A DNA stretch of 64,000 nucleotides from Sva-07 sp963707515 (GCA_963707515.1 CAVPQI010000001.1:1488001-1552000); one strand, 5' to 3'. Counted from the first letter of the stretch, positions 16,631-25,296 are shown. The notes: generated from the sequence alone by a model not told the origin. Numbers and translations: made by a program.

Positions 16631-19600
16631 GTCCCGGGGAAGGACCCGGACTTCGATGTACCGATCGGCGGGGAGCCAGGCGGCGAGGTAGTCGCGCATC
16701 GCCGCGGCGTCGATCTCGTCGACGTGGACCGATTCGTCGAGGAACTCGTCGAACGAGGGCGAGCCGGCCGGGTCGGTCAGCGTCGCCAGCACCTCGCTGT
16801 TGATCTGCTCGTTGGCGTACAGCGTCAGCTGCTGCCGGACGACCTCGCTGGCGGCGGCGAACTCGGTGGCGCTCGGCCCCTGGTCGCGCAGGTCGGCCAC
16901 TTGTTCGAGCACGGCGGCGACGACCTCGTCGACCAGGTCGACGCCGGTCGTGTTGGAGATGTAGGTCTCGGCGAACGGGGTGGCACCGCCGGTCAGCTGG
17001 ACGAAGGCGAACGGCGAGTACGAGTCGCCGAGCTCCTCGCGCACGGTGTCGGTGAGCCGGGAACTCAACAGCTCGGAGGCGATCTGGGCAGCGACGTCGT
17101 CGCGGCGCTGCGTCGTGGCCGGTGCGGTGAACAAGAAGGCGACGCGCGCCTGCTCACCCTGGCCGGCGTTGATCTGCTCGGTCACGATCCCCGGGGGAGG
17201 CGACGGCTCGGCGTAGTCGACCTCCTCGACGCGGCCGGTCGACGGCAGCGTGCCGAGGTACCGGCGCGAGAGCTCGACGAACTCGTCGATGTCGATGTCG
17301 CCGCTGAACGAGAAGGAGAAGTCGGCGGCATCGCCGAACCGGTCACGAACCACGCGCTCGATGTCGTCGGCGGTCACCGAGTTGAGCGAATCGACGGTCG
17401 GCAGCAGGTACCGCGGGTCGTCGTAGCGGGCCTCGATGAGCGTGAGCATCTCGGCGTAGCGCGGCTCGATCGACGGGTCGGAGGCGTAGGGGAGCTCGTC
17501 GTCGAGGTACTGATCGACGGCGATGGCGTCGACGCGGGGCTGAGTCATCGTCAGGTGGATGAGCTGGAAGAGCACCTCGGCGTCGCGGACGGCGGCACTG
17601 CCGTGGAGACCTTCGGTGAAGAGGTCGATCCCGGCGCCGACGACGACGTCCTTGTCGGACAAGAAGTCGCCGAGGCTCACCGGGTCGTACGTGGCGACGC
17701 CGCTCTCGGCGAGCACCGCCGCGGCGGCGTCGGCGGCCGGCACGTCGGCAGCATCGAGGACGGCGAGGCCGCCCGGGCTGCGGGCTTCGAACGCCACCTG
17801 CCCCTCGACGATCTCGTTGGTGTTCAAGGCAACGGTCACCCCGTTGGCGAACTCGAGGATCACGGGGTCGAGAAAGTTCGGATAACCGTCGTCGGACAGC
17901 GCCACCTGCGAGTCCTCCTCGATCGGATCCGGCGCCTCCATCAACGCGCCATCGATGCCCTGCTCGTCGGTCCGCGGCTCGAGCCGGCGATCGCCCATCG
18001 ACGTCGCCATGTCGACGAACACCGACTCGGCGGGAAGCTCCTGCGCTTCGGCCGACGGCACGACGACCATCATGTGCGGTGCTGCCTCGGCGAGACGGGT
18101 GACGAAGCGGTAGGCGACGGTCTCCGGTGTCGCCCGGTCGAGGATCTCGGTGACCAGCTCCGACGTTGCGTCGGCGCTCGGGATCGGCTCGTCGACGAGC
18201 AGGTGACGGACGTACTCGTCGGCGTAGTCGGCGTCCTGGCGCGACTCGCGGCCGGCGTACATCGTGTCGAACTCGGCCCGGATCGTCGCCACCGCCCGGT
18301 CGACCTCGGCTGGCGTGTACCCGAAACGGCGAACCCGCTCGTACTCGTCGAAGACCGCCTGCATCGCCGCTTCCATCGAGTCGCCGTCGGCGGAGAACGC
18401 GATCTCCGGAGCGTCGAGATCGCGCACCAGGCTGCTGGAGTCGACCCACGCGTCGTCGAACGGTGCATCACCGCGCAGCGCGTCGTTGCCCAACCGCGTG
18501 GCGATGATGTCGAACGCGACGCGGTCGAGGAGCTGGTTCTGAAGGTCCGCCTCGGGCGTGTCGGCGGCGGTCGCGCTGACCGATCGCGGCAGCGTGACCT
18601 GGGCGAAACCCTCGGCGACGTCGGGGTCGGCGAGCGTGCGCAGCTGCGGCTCGCTGCTCGGGGTGACCGTCAGTTCCTCGCGCTGCCAGCGGCTCGGCCG
18701 GCGCCGCGATCGGGCCGAAGCGCTCGACGATCCCCGCTTCGATCTCGTCGGGGTCGATGTCGCCGACGACGACGAGACCGACGTTGTCCGGTCGGTACCA
18801 GGTCCTCGTAGAAGCGGCGTAGCGGTTCGGCGTCGGTCGCCGAGATGGCGTCGGACGTGCCGATCGGGTCCTTGCCCTCGTAGGCGGTGCCGGTCAGGAA
18901 CAGGTCTTCGAGCGTGTCGAAGATGCGCCCCGACGAGCTCGACTCGCCGCCGCGCCACTCGTCGAGGACGATGCCGCGCTCCGCTTCGACCTGTGCCTGA
19001 TCGATCGTCGCCGCCGACAGCCACTGCTCGAGCACGTCGAGACCGGTCTCGACGACGGCGTCGTCGGTCGTCGGCATCGTCAACATGTAGACGGTCTCGT
19101 CGTAGTCCGTGTAGGCGTTGACGTCGGCACCGAACCCGGCGCCGAAGCTGCGCAGCACGGCGATGAGCTCGTTCTCGGGAAACTCCTCGGTGCCGTTGAA
19201 CAGCATGTGCTCGAGGAAGTCGCGCGCCGCCGTCCTGGTCGGGCTCCTCGAGCGCCGACCCGGCGTCGATGGCGAGGCGCAGCTCGACGCGTTGGCCGGG
19301 GTTGTCGTTGTCGCGGATCAGGTAGCGCAGCCCGTTGTCGAGCTCACCGATGACGATGTCCGGATCGGGTTCGCCGATCGACGGCAGCCCGGTCGGGTCC
19401 GGGGCGACGACGGGCGTCGACCCGGCGATCGGTTCGGCATCCGGATCGGGCTGCGGCGCCACCTCGGACGTGTCGGGTGCGGACGTGTCGGGTGCGGACG
19501 TGTCGGCCGCCGTCTCACGCTTGACCTCGTCGAGGTCGCCGACCGAGCAGGCGGCGAGGCTCAGCCCGGCGACGACCAGGGCGGCCACCGACCACCGACG

Positions 19601-19633
19601 ACCACCCGTGCGATTCCGCCCCGCTGAGATCAC
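16628..19633 (-). CDS. M16-family zinc peptidase lipoprotein, frame-disrupted
   Basis: An insulinase-like metallopeptidase of about 1000 residues. The GTG at 19633 overlaps the stop of the upstream gene (GTGA). It is followed by a signal peptide and a lipobox LAAC (Cys29), so the protein should be anchored outside the membrane. Three frame breaks occur, near 19221, 18800 and 18682, each cured by removing one base. Removing the C at 19221 restores GGAHFLEHMLFNGTEEF, the HxxEH zinc motif; the others restore EDWYRPDNVGLVVVGDIDP and a smooth join to EELTVTP. The C-terminal half holds the inactive M16 repeat. The precise repair of catalytic residues argues for sequence errors rather than a pseudogene. 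Confidence 0.85.
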   Translation of the reverse strand: MISAGRNRTGGRRWSVAALVVAGLSLAACSVGDLDEVKRETAADTSAPDTSAPDTSEVAPQPDPDAEPIAGSTPVVAPDPTGLPSIGEPDPDIVIGELDNGLRYLIRDNDNPGQRVELRLAIDAGSALEEPDQDGGARLPRAHAVQRHRGVSRERAHRRAAQLRRRVRCRRQRLHGLRRDRLHVDDADDRRRRRRDRSRRARAVAVGGDDRSGTGRSGARHRPRRVARRRVELVGAHLRHARRPVPDRHRLRGQGPDRHVRRHLGDRRRTATPLLRGPGTDRTTSVSSSSATSTPTRSKRGSSSASARSRRRPSRWQREELTVTPSSEPQLRTLADPDVAEGFAQVTLPRSVSATAADTPEADLQNQLLDRVAFDIIATRLGNDALRGDAPFDDAWVDSSSLVRDLDAPEIAFSADGDSMEAAMQAVFDEYERVRRFGYTPAEVDRAVATIRAEFDTMYAGRESRQDADYADEYVRHLLVDEPIPSADATSELVTEILDRATPETVAYRFVTRLAEAAPHMMVVVPSAEAQELPAESVFVDMATSMGDRRLEPRTDEQGIDGALMEAPDPIEEDSQVALSDDGYPNFLDPVILEFANGVTVALNTNEIVEGQVAFEARSPGGLAVLDAADVPAADAAAAVLAESGVATYDPVSLGDFLSDKDVVVGAGIDLFTEGLHGSAAVRDAEVLFQLIHLTMTQPRVDAIAVDQYLDDELPYASDPSIEPRYAEMLTLIEARYDDPRYLLPTVDSLNSVTADDIERVVRDRFGDAADFSFSFSGDIDIDEFVELSRRYLGTLPSTGRVEEVDYAEPSPPPGIVTEQINAGQGEQARVAFLFTAPATTQRRDDVAAQIASELLSSRLTDTVREELGDSYSPFAFVQLTGGATPFAETYISNTTGVDLVDEVVAAVLEQVADLRDQGPSATEFAAASEVVRQQLTLYANEQINSEVLATLTDPAGSPSFDEFLDESVHVDEIDAAAMRDYLAAWLPADRYIEVRVLPRD

Positions 19634-20265
19634 GTGGGGAGGATAGGGGCGCGCACTGCCGCGGCGACGATCTCGCGCACCCGGTCCGACCAGTCGACGT
19701 CCTCGGTCGAGCGGCCGGCGTCGTGGACGTCGCGACGCGCCTGGGCGAGGTCCTCGGCGGCACCGCCCAGGTCGTCGTCGAGCAGCGCGGACAACGCATC
19801 GCGCAGCCCGCCGGCGAGCGCCGGGCTGGCGCCGTCGGTGCTCACTGCCACCGTCACCCGGCCCCGGCGGGCGATCGCCGGAAGGATGAACGTGCAGTCG
19901 TCGGGCTGATCGGCGGCGTTGACCCAGATGCCGCGGGCACGGGCGGCGGCGGACACCGCGGCATCGACCGCCTCGTCGCCGGTCGCCGTGACGACGAGGC
20001 GGACGTCGTCGAGGTCGCCGTCGACGAAGCGACGGCGGCGCACGTCGGCGACGTCGGCGGCGTCGACGTGCTCGGAGACCTCCGTCGCCACGAGCCGCAC
20101 CGAGGCTCCGGCGGCGGCCAGCCCGGCCGCCTTGCGGGCACCGATCCTGCCGCCACCGACGACGAGCACGGTGACATCGTGGAGGTCGAGCATCACCGGG
20201 TAGGCGAAGCGGGCACCGGACTGCACCTGCCGTGGATGCGCGCCGTCGGCCACCGGTTGCGACAT
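19630..20265 (-). CDS. Precorrin-2 dehydrogenase / sirohydrochlorin ferrochelatase (CysG N-terminal / Met8 type)
   Basis: About 211 residues. It performs NAD-dependent oxidation of precorrin-2, and usually iron insertion, in siroheme synthesis. The Rossmann motif VTVLVVGGGRIGARKAAGLAAAG is near the N-terminus, after YPVMLDL. VNAADQPDDCTFILPAIARRG is the conserved active-site region of the family. The ATG at 20265 is chosen; upstream in-frame sequence crosses the promoter region. It lacks the CobA methylase domain of E. coli CysG, which is encoded separately at 22943. It diverges from cysH across a palindromic operator, and its stop overlaps the start of the M16 gene. Confidence 0.88.
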   Translation of the reverse strand: MSQPVADGAHPRQVQSGARFAYPVMLDLHDVTVLVVGGGRIGARKAAGLAAAGASVRLVATEVSEHVDAADVADVRRRRFVDGDLDDVRLVVTATGDEAVDAAVSAAARARGIWVNAADQPDDCTFILPAIARRGRVTVAVSTDGASPALAGGLRDALSALLDDDLGGAAEDLAQARRDVHDAGRSTEDVDWSDRVREIVAAAVRAPILPT

Positions 20266-20273
20266 GTGACGAG

Positions 20274-20296
20274 TGTAGGAGAGAAGATTTCCTACA
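20274..20296. promoter_or_regulatory. Inverted repeat TGTAGGA-N9-TCCTACA in the divergent siroheme/cysH promoter region
   Basis: Perfect 7-base arms separated by 9 bases lie in the 61-bp region between two divergent sulfur-assimilation genes. One operator could control both transcription units. The shape fits a dimeric regulator such as an Rrf2-family sulfur or cysteine sensor, but the identity is inference. Confidence 0.6.
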
Positions 20297-20326
20297 AAGT
20301 TGATCCGTTTGGTCGGAATTGATTGA

Positions 20327-21064
20327 ATGGCGGTCGTGAGCCTCGCATCCCCCTCGACGGACACCGCTCCGGACGCCGTCAACGTCTCGCTGGCGATGAG
20401 CTCCACCAACCCGCTGATCGCGGACCGGCCACGGGAGACCGACGACCCGATCGTCGACGCCCACCGCGTCCTGCAATGGGCCCATCGCCGCTTCGGCAAC
20501 GGGCTCGTCGTCACCGCCAGCTTCGGCGACGCAGTGCTCGCCCACGTCGCCAACGAGGCGATCCCGGGCGTCGAGATCACCCTCCTCGACACCGGCTACC
20601 TGTTCGCCGAGACCGAGTGGTACGCCGACGACCTGCGGCAGCGCTACGACCTCAACCTGCGCATCGTCCGCCCCGCAGCCGACCTGGCGAAGAACGTCTG
20701 GCAGACCGACACCGACGCCTGCTGCGCGGCACGCAAGGTCGAGCCGATGCAGCGGGCGCTCGACGGCCGCACGGCGTGGGTCAGCGGCCTCCGTCGCTCC
20801 GACTCGCCCGCCCGACGCAAAGCGGCGTTCGTCCACGAGGACGTCAACCGTGGCGTGATCAAGATCAACCCGCTCGCCGGTTGGACCGACGCCCAGGTCG
20901 TCACCTACGTCGCCGCCTACGGGCTGCCCGATCATCCGCTGACCGAGCGCGGCTACGCCTCCATCGGCTGCTGGCCGTGCACCCGCCCGGTCGTCGACGG
21001 CGAGGATCCGCGAGCCGGACGGTGGTCCAACTCCGACAAGTCCGAGTGCGGTCTGCACCTGTGA
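20327..21064 (+). CDS. cysH: Adenylylsulfate (APS) reductase, assimilatory
   Basis: Reduces activated sulfate to sulfite. 245 residues, with the PP-loop-like ASFGDAVLAHV segment and LDTGYLFAETEWY. Cysteine pairs C132/C133 (ACCAARK) and C215/C218 (GCWPCTRP) are the [4Fe-4S] ligands that distinguish APS from PAPS reductases. C241 in KSECGLHL is the catalytic Cys. The ATG at 20327 is used; another start, MSSTNPLIADRP, lies 23 codons in. It is followed by sulfite reductase after 46 bp. Confidence 0.93.
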   Translation: MAVVSLASPSTDTAPDAVNVSLAMSSTNPLIADRPRETDDPIVDAHRVLQWAHRRFGNGLVVTASFGDAVLAHVANEAIPGVEITLLDTGYLFAETEWYADDLRQRYDLNLRIVRPAADLAKNVWQTDTDACCAARKVEPMQRALDGRTAWVSGLRRSDSPARRKAAFVHEDVNRGVIKINPLAGWTDAQVVTYVAAYGLPDHPLTERGYASIGCWPCTRPVVDGEDPRAGRWSNSDKSECGLHL

Positions 21065-21110
21065 ACCGGACGGCGCCGTACGCTGGAGCCCCCCGATCGA
21101 GGACCGAACG

Positions 21111-22880
21111 ATGAGCGCCGAAACCCTCAAGATCGACAGCCAGTACCTCGCCGGCACGATCGCCGACGAGCTCGCCAACGACAACGACGACTTCGGCGAC
21201 GACGCCGAGATCCTGCTCAAGTTCCACGGCATCTACCAGCAAGACGACCGCGACGTCCGCCGGGCGCGCACCCAGCTGAAGCTGCCGCTCGACTACTCGT
21301 GCATGGTCCGCGCCTCGGTGCCGGGTGGCGTGATCAGCCCCGAGCAGTGGATCGCCCTCGACCGGCTCTCGGCGCTCGCCGACAACAAGCTGCGCCTGAC
21401 CACCCGTCAGGGCGTGCAGTTCCACGTCGTGCACAAGCGTGAACTGCACGAGCTGGTGTCGGGCATCAACGGCGCCCTGTTGACCACGCTGGCGGCGTGC
21501 GGCGACGTGGTCCGCAACGTGATGGGATGCCCGTTGCCGCACCCCGAGCGACGCGAGGTCATCGAACCGCTCGTCGCCCAGATCGTCACCCGCTTCCGCC
21601 CCCAGGCCGAGACCTACTGGGAGCTGTGGATCGACGGCGACAAGGCGGTCACCGCGGAGCCGGGTGCGGCGAACTCGCCGCGCACCGCGCCGACGGCGGC
21701 GCTCGATCCAGTCGACGACGTCGAGCCGATCTACGGCAAGGCCTATCTGCCGCGCAAGTTCAAGATCGCCGTCGGGTGGCCGGGCGACAACTGCGTCGAC
21801 ATCTACACCAACGACGTCGGCATCGTCCCCACGCTGTCGGACGGCACGACAGGTGACCTGACCGGGTTCATGGTCTTCGCCGGTGGCGGGATGGGCATGA
21901 GCCACAGCCGGCCCGACGACACGTATCCGCTGCTCGCCCAACCGGTCGGCTGGGTGCCGGCGACCGGACCCGACGATCTGTCGCTCGTCGTCGACGTCGC
22001 CGAGGCGATCGTCGCCACCCAACGCGACCACGGCAACCGCGACGACCGTCAGCGTGCCCGCCTCAAGTACCTCGTCGAGGCACAGGGCATCGAGTGGCTG
22101 CGGGCCCAGGTCGAAGAGCGCACGGGCCGGCCGTTGGCGGCGCCCGTCGAGTTCCCGGCGTGGACCGTCGAGACCCATCACGGCTGGCACGAGCTCGCCG
22201 ACGGCACGTCGGTGCTCGGGCTGCCCGTCCAGTCGGGCAAGGTCGCCGGTGGCCTGCGCGTCGCCCTCAAACGGCTGATCCGCGACAGCGCCGTGCGCGA
22301 ACTGCGCGTCACGGCACGCCAAGACCTGTTGCTGCTCGGCATCACCGACCGAGCGGCGGTCGAGGCAGTGTTGCGCGGCAACGGCGTCCCGCTGGCGAGC
22401 GATCAGGCACCGGTGCGCAACATCTCGATCGCCTGCCCGGCGCTGCCGACGTGCAGCAAGGCGCTCGGTGAAGCCGAGCGGGTGCTCCCCGACGTCGTCG
22501 AACGGCTGGAGAAGGAGCTCGCCGACGCCGGTGTGCCGGAGCTGCCCCTGGCGCTCAACATGAGCGGCTGCCCGAACGGCTGTTCACGGCCGTACGCCGC
22601 CGAACTGGGGATCGTCGGGCGGACGAAGAAGAACTACGACGTGTTCGTCGGCGGCTCCCCCGCCGGCGACCGGCTCGCTCGACTCCTCCGCGCCGACGTG
22701 CCGCTCGACGACGTGCCGGCGCTGATCCGCCCGCTGATCGACCGTTTCGCCCAGTCCGCGACTGGCCAGCACTTCGGTGACTGGTGCGTCAGCGAGGACT
22801 GGGACGAGTTGCAAGCGCTGCTGCCCGCCCCCACCGGGCGGCGTGCCCGGCGTGCGGCGGCCACCGCCGACGCGGACTGA
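21111..22880 (+). CDS. Sulfite reductase, siroheme / [4Fe-4S] hemoprotein
   Basis: 589 residues. Reduces sulfite to sulfide with six electrons, probably from ferredoxin. The siroheme/cluster ligands are C442, C448, C487 and C491 in CPALPTCSKA and MSGCPNGCSRPY. The substrate-binding half contains LRLTTRQGVQFH and FAGGGMGMSHSRP. Two nitrite/sulfite reductase ferredoxin-like repeats are recognisable. Nitrite reductase of the same superfamily is an alternative, but the cysH and siroheme neighbours favour sulfite. Confidence 0.92.
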   Translation: MSAETLKIDSQYLAGTIADELANDNDDFGDDAEILLKFHGIYQQDDRDVRRARTQLKLPLDYSCMVRASVPGGVISPEQWIALDRLSALADNKLRLTTRQGVQFHVVHKRELHELVSGINGALLTTLAACGDVVRNVMGCPLPHPERREVIEPLVAQIVTRFRPQAETYWELWIDGDKAVTAEPGAANSPRTAPTAALDPVDDVEPIYGKAYLPRKFKIAVGWPGDNCVDIYTNDVGIVPTLSDGTTGDLTGFMVFAGGGMGMSHSRPDDTYPLLAQPVGWVPATGPDDLSLVVDVAEAIVATQRDHGNRDDRQRARLKYLVEAQGIEWLRAQVEERTGRPLAAPVEFPAWTVETHHGWHELADGTSVLGLPVQSGKVAGGLRVALKRLIRDSAVRELRVTARQDLLLLGITDRAAVEAVLRGNGVPLASDQAPVRNISIACPALPTCSKALGEAERVLPDVVERLEKELADAGVPELPLALNMSGCPNGCSRPYAAELGIVGRTKKNYDVFVGGSPAGDRLARLLRADVPLDDVPALIRPLIDRFAQSATGQHFGDWCVSEDWDELQALLPAPTGRRARRAAATADAD

Positions 22881-22891
22881 ACGTCGCCGCG

Positions 22892-22946
22892 ATGACCGGC
22901 GGCCCCCGATGACCGGCGAATCCCGATGACCGGCGAATCCCGATGA
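22892..22946 (+). other. Chain of three 6-codon ORFs leading into cobA (17-bp tandem repeat)
   Basis: ATG codons occur at 22892, 22909, 22926 and 22943, exactly 17 bp apart. The first three open MTGGPR, MTGESR and MTGESR, and each TGA overlaps the next ATG as ATGA. The last ATGA is the cobA start. Because 17 is not a multiple of 3, the repeat steps through the frames but always creates a stop/start overlap. It lies between the sulfite reductase stop and cobA. Reinitiation may tune cobA translation; that is inference. Confidence 0.6.
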
Positions 22947-23653
22947 CCGTGTATCTCGTGGGTGCCGGGCCCGGCGATCCCGATCTGCTCACCGTCCGCG
23001 CCGCCCGGTTGCTCGCCGGCGCCGAGGTCGTCGTCCACGACGCGCTGGTCGGCAACGGCGTGCTGGCCCTGATCCCCTCGCAGGCGGAGCGGATCGACGT
23101 CGGCAAGCGGCCCGGTGACGCCGTCGCGCAGGAGCACATCTCGGCGTTGCTGGTGGAGCTCTCCCGCGCCGGGCGCGACGTCGTCCGCCTCAAGGGCGGC
23201 GACCCGTTCGTGTTCGGCCGCGGCGGCGAGGAGGCCCAGGCGCTGCTCGCCGCCGGCATCGCCTTCGAGATCGTCCCCGGTGTCACCTCGGCGGTCGCCG
23301 CACCTGCCGCGGCCGGTGTGCCCGTGACCCATCGCGGCGTCGCCGCCGCCTACACCGTCGTCACCGGCCACCGCCGCGCCGGCGAGCCCGACGTCGACTG
23401 GCGCTCGCTGGCCAACGTCGGCGGCACCATCGTCGTGCTGATGGGCGTGACCCAGCGGGCGACGATCGCCGCCGAGCTGATCGCCGGCGGCCTCGACGCC
23501 GACACACCGGTGGCCTGGATCCGCTCGGCGACGACACCGCAACAGACGCTCGGACGCTGCACCCTGGCCACACTCGGCGAGGCCACGATCGACTCGCCGG
23601 CGGTCATCGTCGTCGGCCGGGTCGCTGGACTCGATCTGTCACCCCGGGAGTAG
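22943..23653 (+). CDS. cobA: Uroporphyrinogen-III C-methyltransferase
   Basis: Adds two methyl groups from S-adenosylmethionine to uroporphyrinogen III, giving precorrin-2 for siroheme (and cobalamin). 236 residues, the length of the stand-alone enzyme. Motifs are VYLVGAGPGDPDLLTVRAAR at the N-terminus and VRLKGGDPFVFGRGGEEAQ, with PGVTSAVAAPAAAGVPVTHR in the middle. The start is the last of four ATGs spaced 17 bp apart. Together with the dehydrogenase at 19630 it completes siroheme synthesis for the sulfite reductase just upstream. Confidence 0.94.
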   Translation: MTVYLVGAGPGDPDLLTVRAARLLAGAEVVVHDALVGNGVLALIPSQAERIDVGKRPGDAVAQEHISALLVELSRAGRDVVRLKGGDPFVFGRGGEEAQALLAAGIAFEIVPGVTSAVAAPAAAGVPVTHRGVAAAYTVVTGHRRAGEPDVDWRSLANVGGTIVVLMGVTQRATIAAELIAGGLDADTPVAWIRSATTPQQTLGRCTLATLGEATIDSPAVIVVGRVAGLDLSPRE

Positions 23654-23662
23654 TCTCGCCAC

Positions 23663-23806
23663 ATGGACGATACGACCCCCACTTCGGCCGCCCCGGCCTC
23701 GGACACCGCAGTCCTCGAGGTCCTCGAGGTCATCGAACCGCAGCTGCTCGACGACGAGCTGCTCGTCGAGGAGATCTCGATCGACGGGATGTGCGGCGTC
23801 TACTGA
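23663..23806 (+). CDS. mftA: Mycofactocin precursor peptide
   Basis: A 47-residue peptide with an acidic, Leu/Glu-rich leader (VLEVLEVIEPQLLDDELLVE) and the conserved C-terminus ISIDGMCGVY. In the established pathway MftC decarboxylates and cyclises the terminal Val-Tyr (V46, Y47) to form the redox core. The terminal IDGMCGVY is essentially diagnostic of MftA. The ATG is 9 bp after the cobA stop, with a GGGAG sequence upstream. mftB and mftC follow directly. Confidence 0.96.
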   Translation: MDDTTPTSAAPASDTAVLEVLEVIEPQLLDDELLVEEISIDGMCGVY

Positions 23807-23830
23807 CGCCGGACCATCACGTTCTCCGCC

Positions 23831-24106
23831 ATGACGGCGATCCTCGAACGCCGGCTCGGACTGCACCCTCAGGTCGCCCTGCGCCCCGAGCCGTTCGGTG
23901 CCCTCGCCTACCACTACGGCAACCGCAAGCTGATCTTTCTCAAGCACCCCGACGTCGTGCGCGTCGTCCGAGCGCTCGACGAGCACGACACCCCGTCCGA
24001 CGCCCTCGTCGCCTGCGACATCGATCCCGCCCGCTGGCCCTCCTTCGAGCGGGCGCTCGCCTCCCTGACCGCCTCCGACATGCTCCAGGAGCGTGACGTC
24101 CCGTGA
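23831..24106 (+). CDS. mftB: Mycofactocin peptide chaperone
   Basis: 91 residues with a PqqD-like RiPP-recognition fold. It binds the MftA leader and presents it to MftC. Recognised by its position between mftA and mftC and by RPEPFGALAYHYGNRKLIFL, which resembles the MftB beta-hairpin. It starts 24 bp after mftA, and its stop overlaps the mftC start (GTGA). Confidence 0.92.
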   Translation: MTAILERRLGLHPQVALRPEPFGALAYHYGNRKLIFLKHPDVVRVVRALDEHDTPSDALVACDIDPARWPSFERALASLTASDMLQERDVP

Positions 24107-25275
24107 CCGCACCGACAACCGCACCGACGCGCCTGACCGATCAACTCAAGGGCGGTCTCGACGCCCCGATCTGTCTCACCTGGGAGCTGACCTACGCCTG
24201 CAACCTGGAGTGCGTCCACTGCCTGTCGTCGTCGGGTCGCCGTGACCCGCGCGAGCTGACCACCGACGAGGCCAAGCGGGTCCTCGACGAGCTGCACGAC
24301 CTGCAGGTCTTCTACATCAACATCGGTGGCGGCGAGCCGATGATCCGCCGCGACTTCTTCGAACTGGTCGAGTACGCCATCGGCCGCGGCATCGGCGTCA
24401 AGTTCTCCACCAACGGCGCCTTCATCGACGCCGCCAAGGCTCGGCGGCTGACCGAGATGGACTACCTCGACATCCAGATCAGCCTCGACGGCACCGACGC
24501 GGTGACCAACGACGCCGTGCGCGGTGCCGGCTCGTACGCCACCGCGGTGCGGGCGATGGACCACCTGCGCGACGCCGGCTTCGTCGAGCGCAACGGGCCG
24601 TTCAAGATCTCCGTCGTCGTCACCCGCCACAACGTCGATCAGCTCGACGAGTTCAAGGCGCTCGCCGACAACTACGGCGCCCAGCTGCGCGTCACCCGGT
24701 TGCGTCCGTCGGGTCGTGGTGCCGACAGCTGGCACGACCTCCACCCGACCAACGCCCAGCAGCGTCAGATCTACGAGTGGCTGCTGGCGCACGGCGAGAA
24801 CGTGCTCACCGGCGACTCGTTCTTCCACCTCAACGCCCTCGGCGAGCAACCGCTGCCCGGCCTCAACCTGTGCGGTGCCGGTCGCGTCGTCTGCCTGATC
24901 GATCCGATCGGCGACGTGTACGCCTGCCCGTTCGTCATCCACGACCAGTTCAAGGCGGGGTCGGTCCGCGATCGCGGCGGGTTCGCCGAGGTGTGGAAGC
25001 ACAGCGAGCTGTTCGCCTCGCTGCGCGAACCGCAGTCGGCCGGGGCCTGCGTCTCGTGCGGCAACTACGACGCCTGCCAGGGCGGATGCATGGCCGCCAA
25101 GTTCTTTGTCGGCTTGCCGCTCGACGGGCCCGACCCGGAGTGCGTGTCGGGACACGGTGAGGCGGCGATGCTGGCGGCATCCTCGACCGACCGACCGCGC
25201 CCGATGATGGACCACTCCAAGCCCGCCCGCCCGGCCACCCCCGAACGGGTGCCCGTGACCCTCGGCCGACGCTGA
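24103..25275 (+). CDS. mftC: Mycofactocin radical SAM maturase
   Basis: 390 residues. It performs oxidative decarboxylation and C-C bond formation on the C-terminal Val-Tyr of MftA. The radical-SAM [4Fe-4S] motif CxxxCxxC is C33, C37 and C40 (ACNLECVHC), followed by NIGGGEPMIRRDF. The C-terminal SPASM domain contains CGAGRVVCLIDPIGDVYACP and CVSCGNYDACQGGC, which bind auxiliary clusters. Start by GTG in a 4-bp overlap with mftB. A 7-bp hairpin lies just after the stop. mftD, mftE and mftF do not follow. Confidence 0.95.
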   Translation: MTAPTTAPTRLTDQLKGGLDAPICLTWELTYACNLECVHCLSSSGRRDPRELTTDEAKRVLDELHDLQVFYINIGGGEPMIRRDFFELVEYAIGRGIGVKFSTNGAFIDAAKARRLTEMDYLDIQISLDGTDAVTNDAVRGAGSYATAVRAMDHLRDAGFVERNGPFKISVVVTRHNVDQLDEFKALADNYGAQLRVTRLRPSGRGADSWHDLHPTNAQQRQIYEWLLAHGENVLTGDSFFHLNALGEQPLPGLNLCGAGRVVCLIDPIGDVYACPFVIHDQFKAGSVRDRGGFAEVWKHSELFASLREPQSAGACVSCGNYDACQGGCMAAKFFVGLPLDGPDPECVSGHGEAAMLAASSTDRPRPMMDHSKPARPATPERVPVTLGRR

Positions 25276-25278
25276 ACT

Positions 25279-25296
25279 CGGCACGGCGACGTGCCG
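25279..25296 (+). terminator. Hairpin after mftC
   Basis: CGGCACG and CGTGCCG form a 7-bp GC-rich stem with a GCGA tetraloop, four bases after the mftC stop. There is no T-run, which is common in GC-rich actinobacteria. Between here and 25454 I see no other clear feature. Confidence 0.5.

Noticed and set aside
16628..19633. M16 peptidase as a true pseudogene
   Set aside because: All three breaks are single extra bases whose removal restores catalytic and structural motifs; codon bias remains normal throughout.
20297..20326. TCCG-N6-CGGA as a second operator before cysH
   Set aside because: Four-base arms are too short to separate from chance in this GC-rich sequence.
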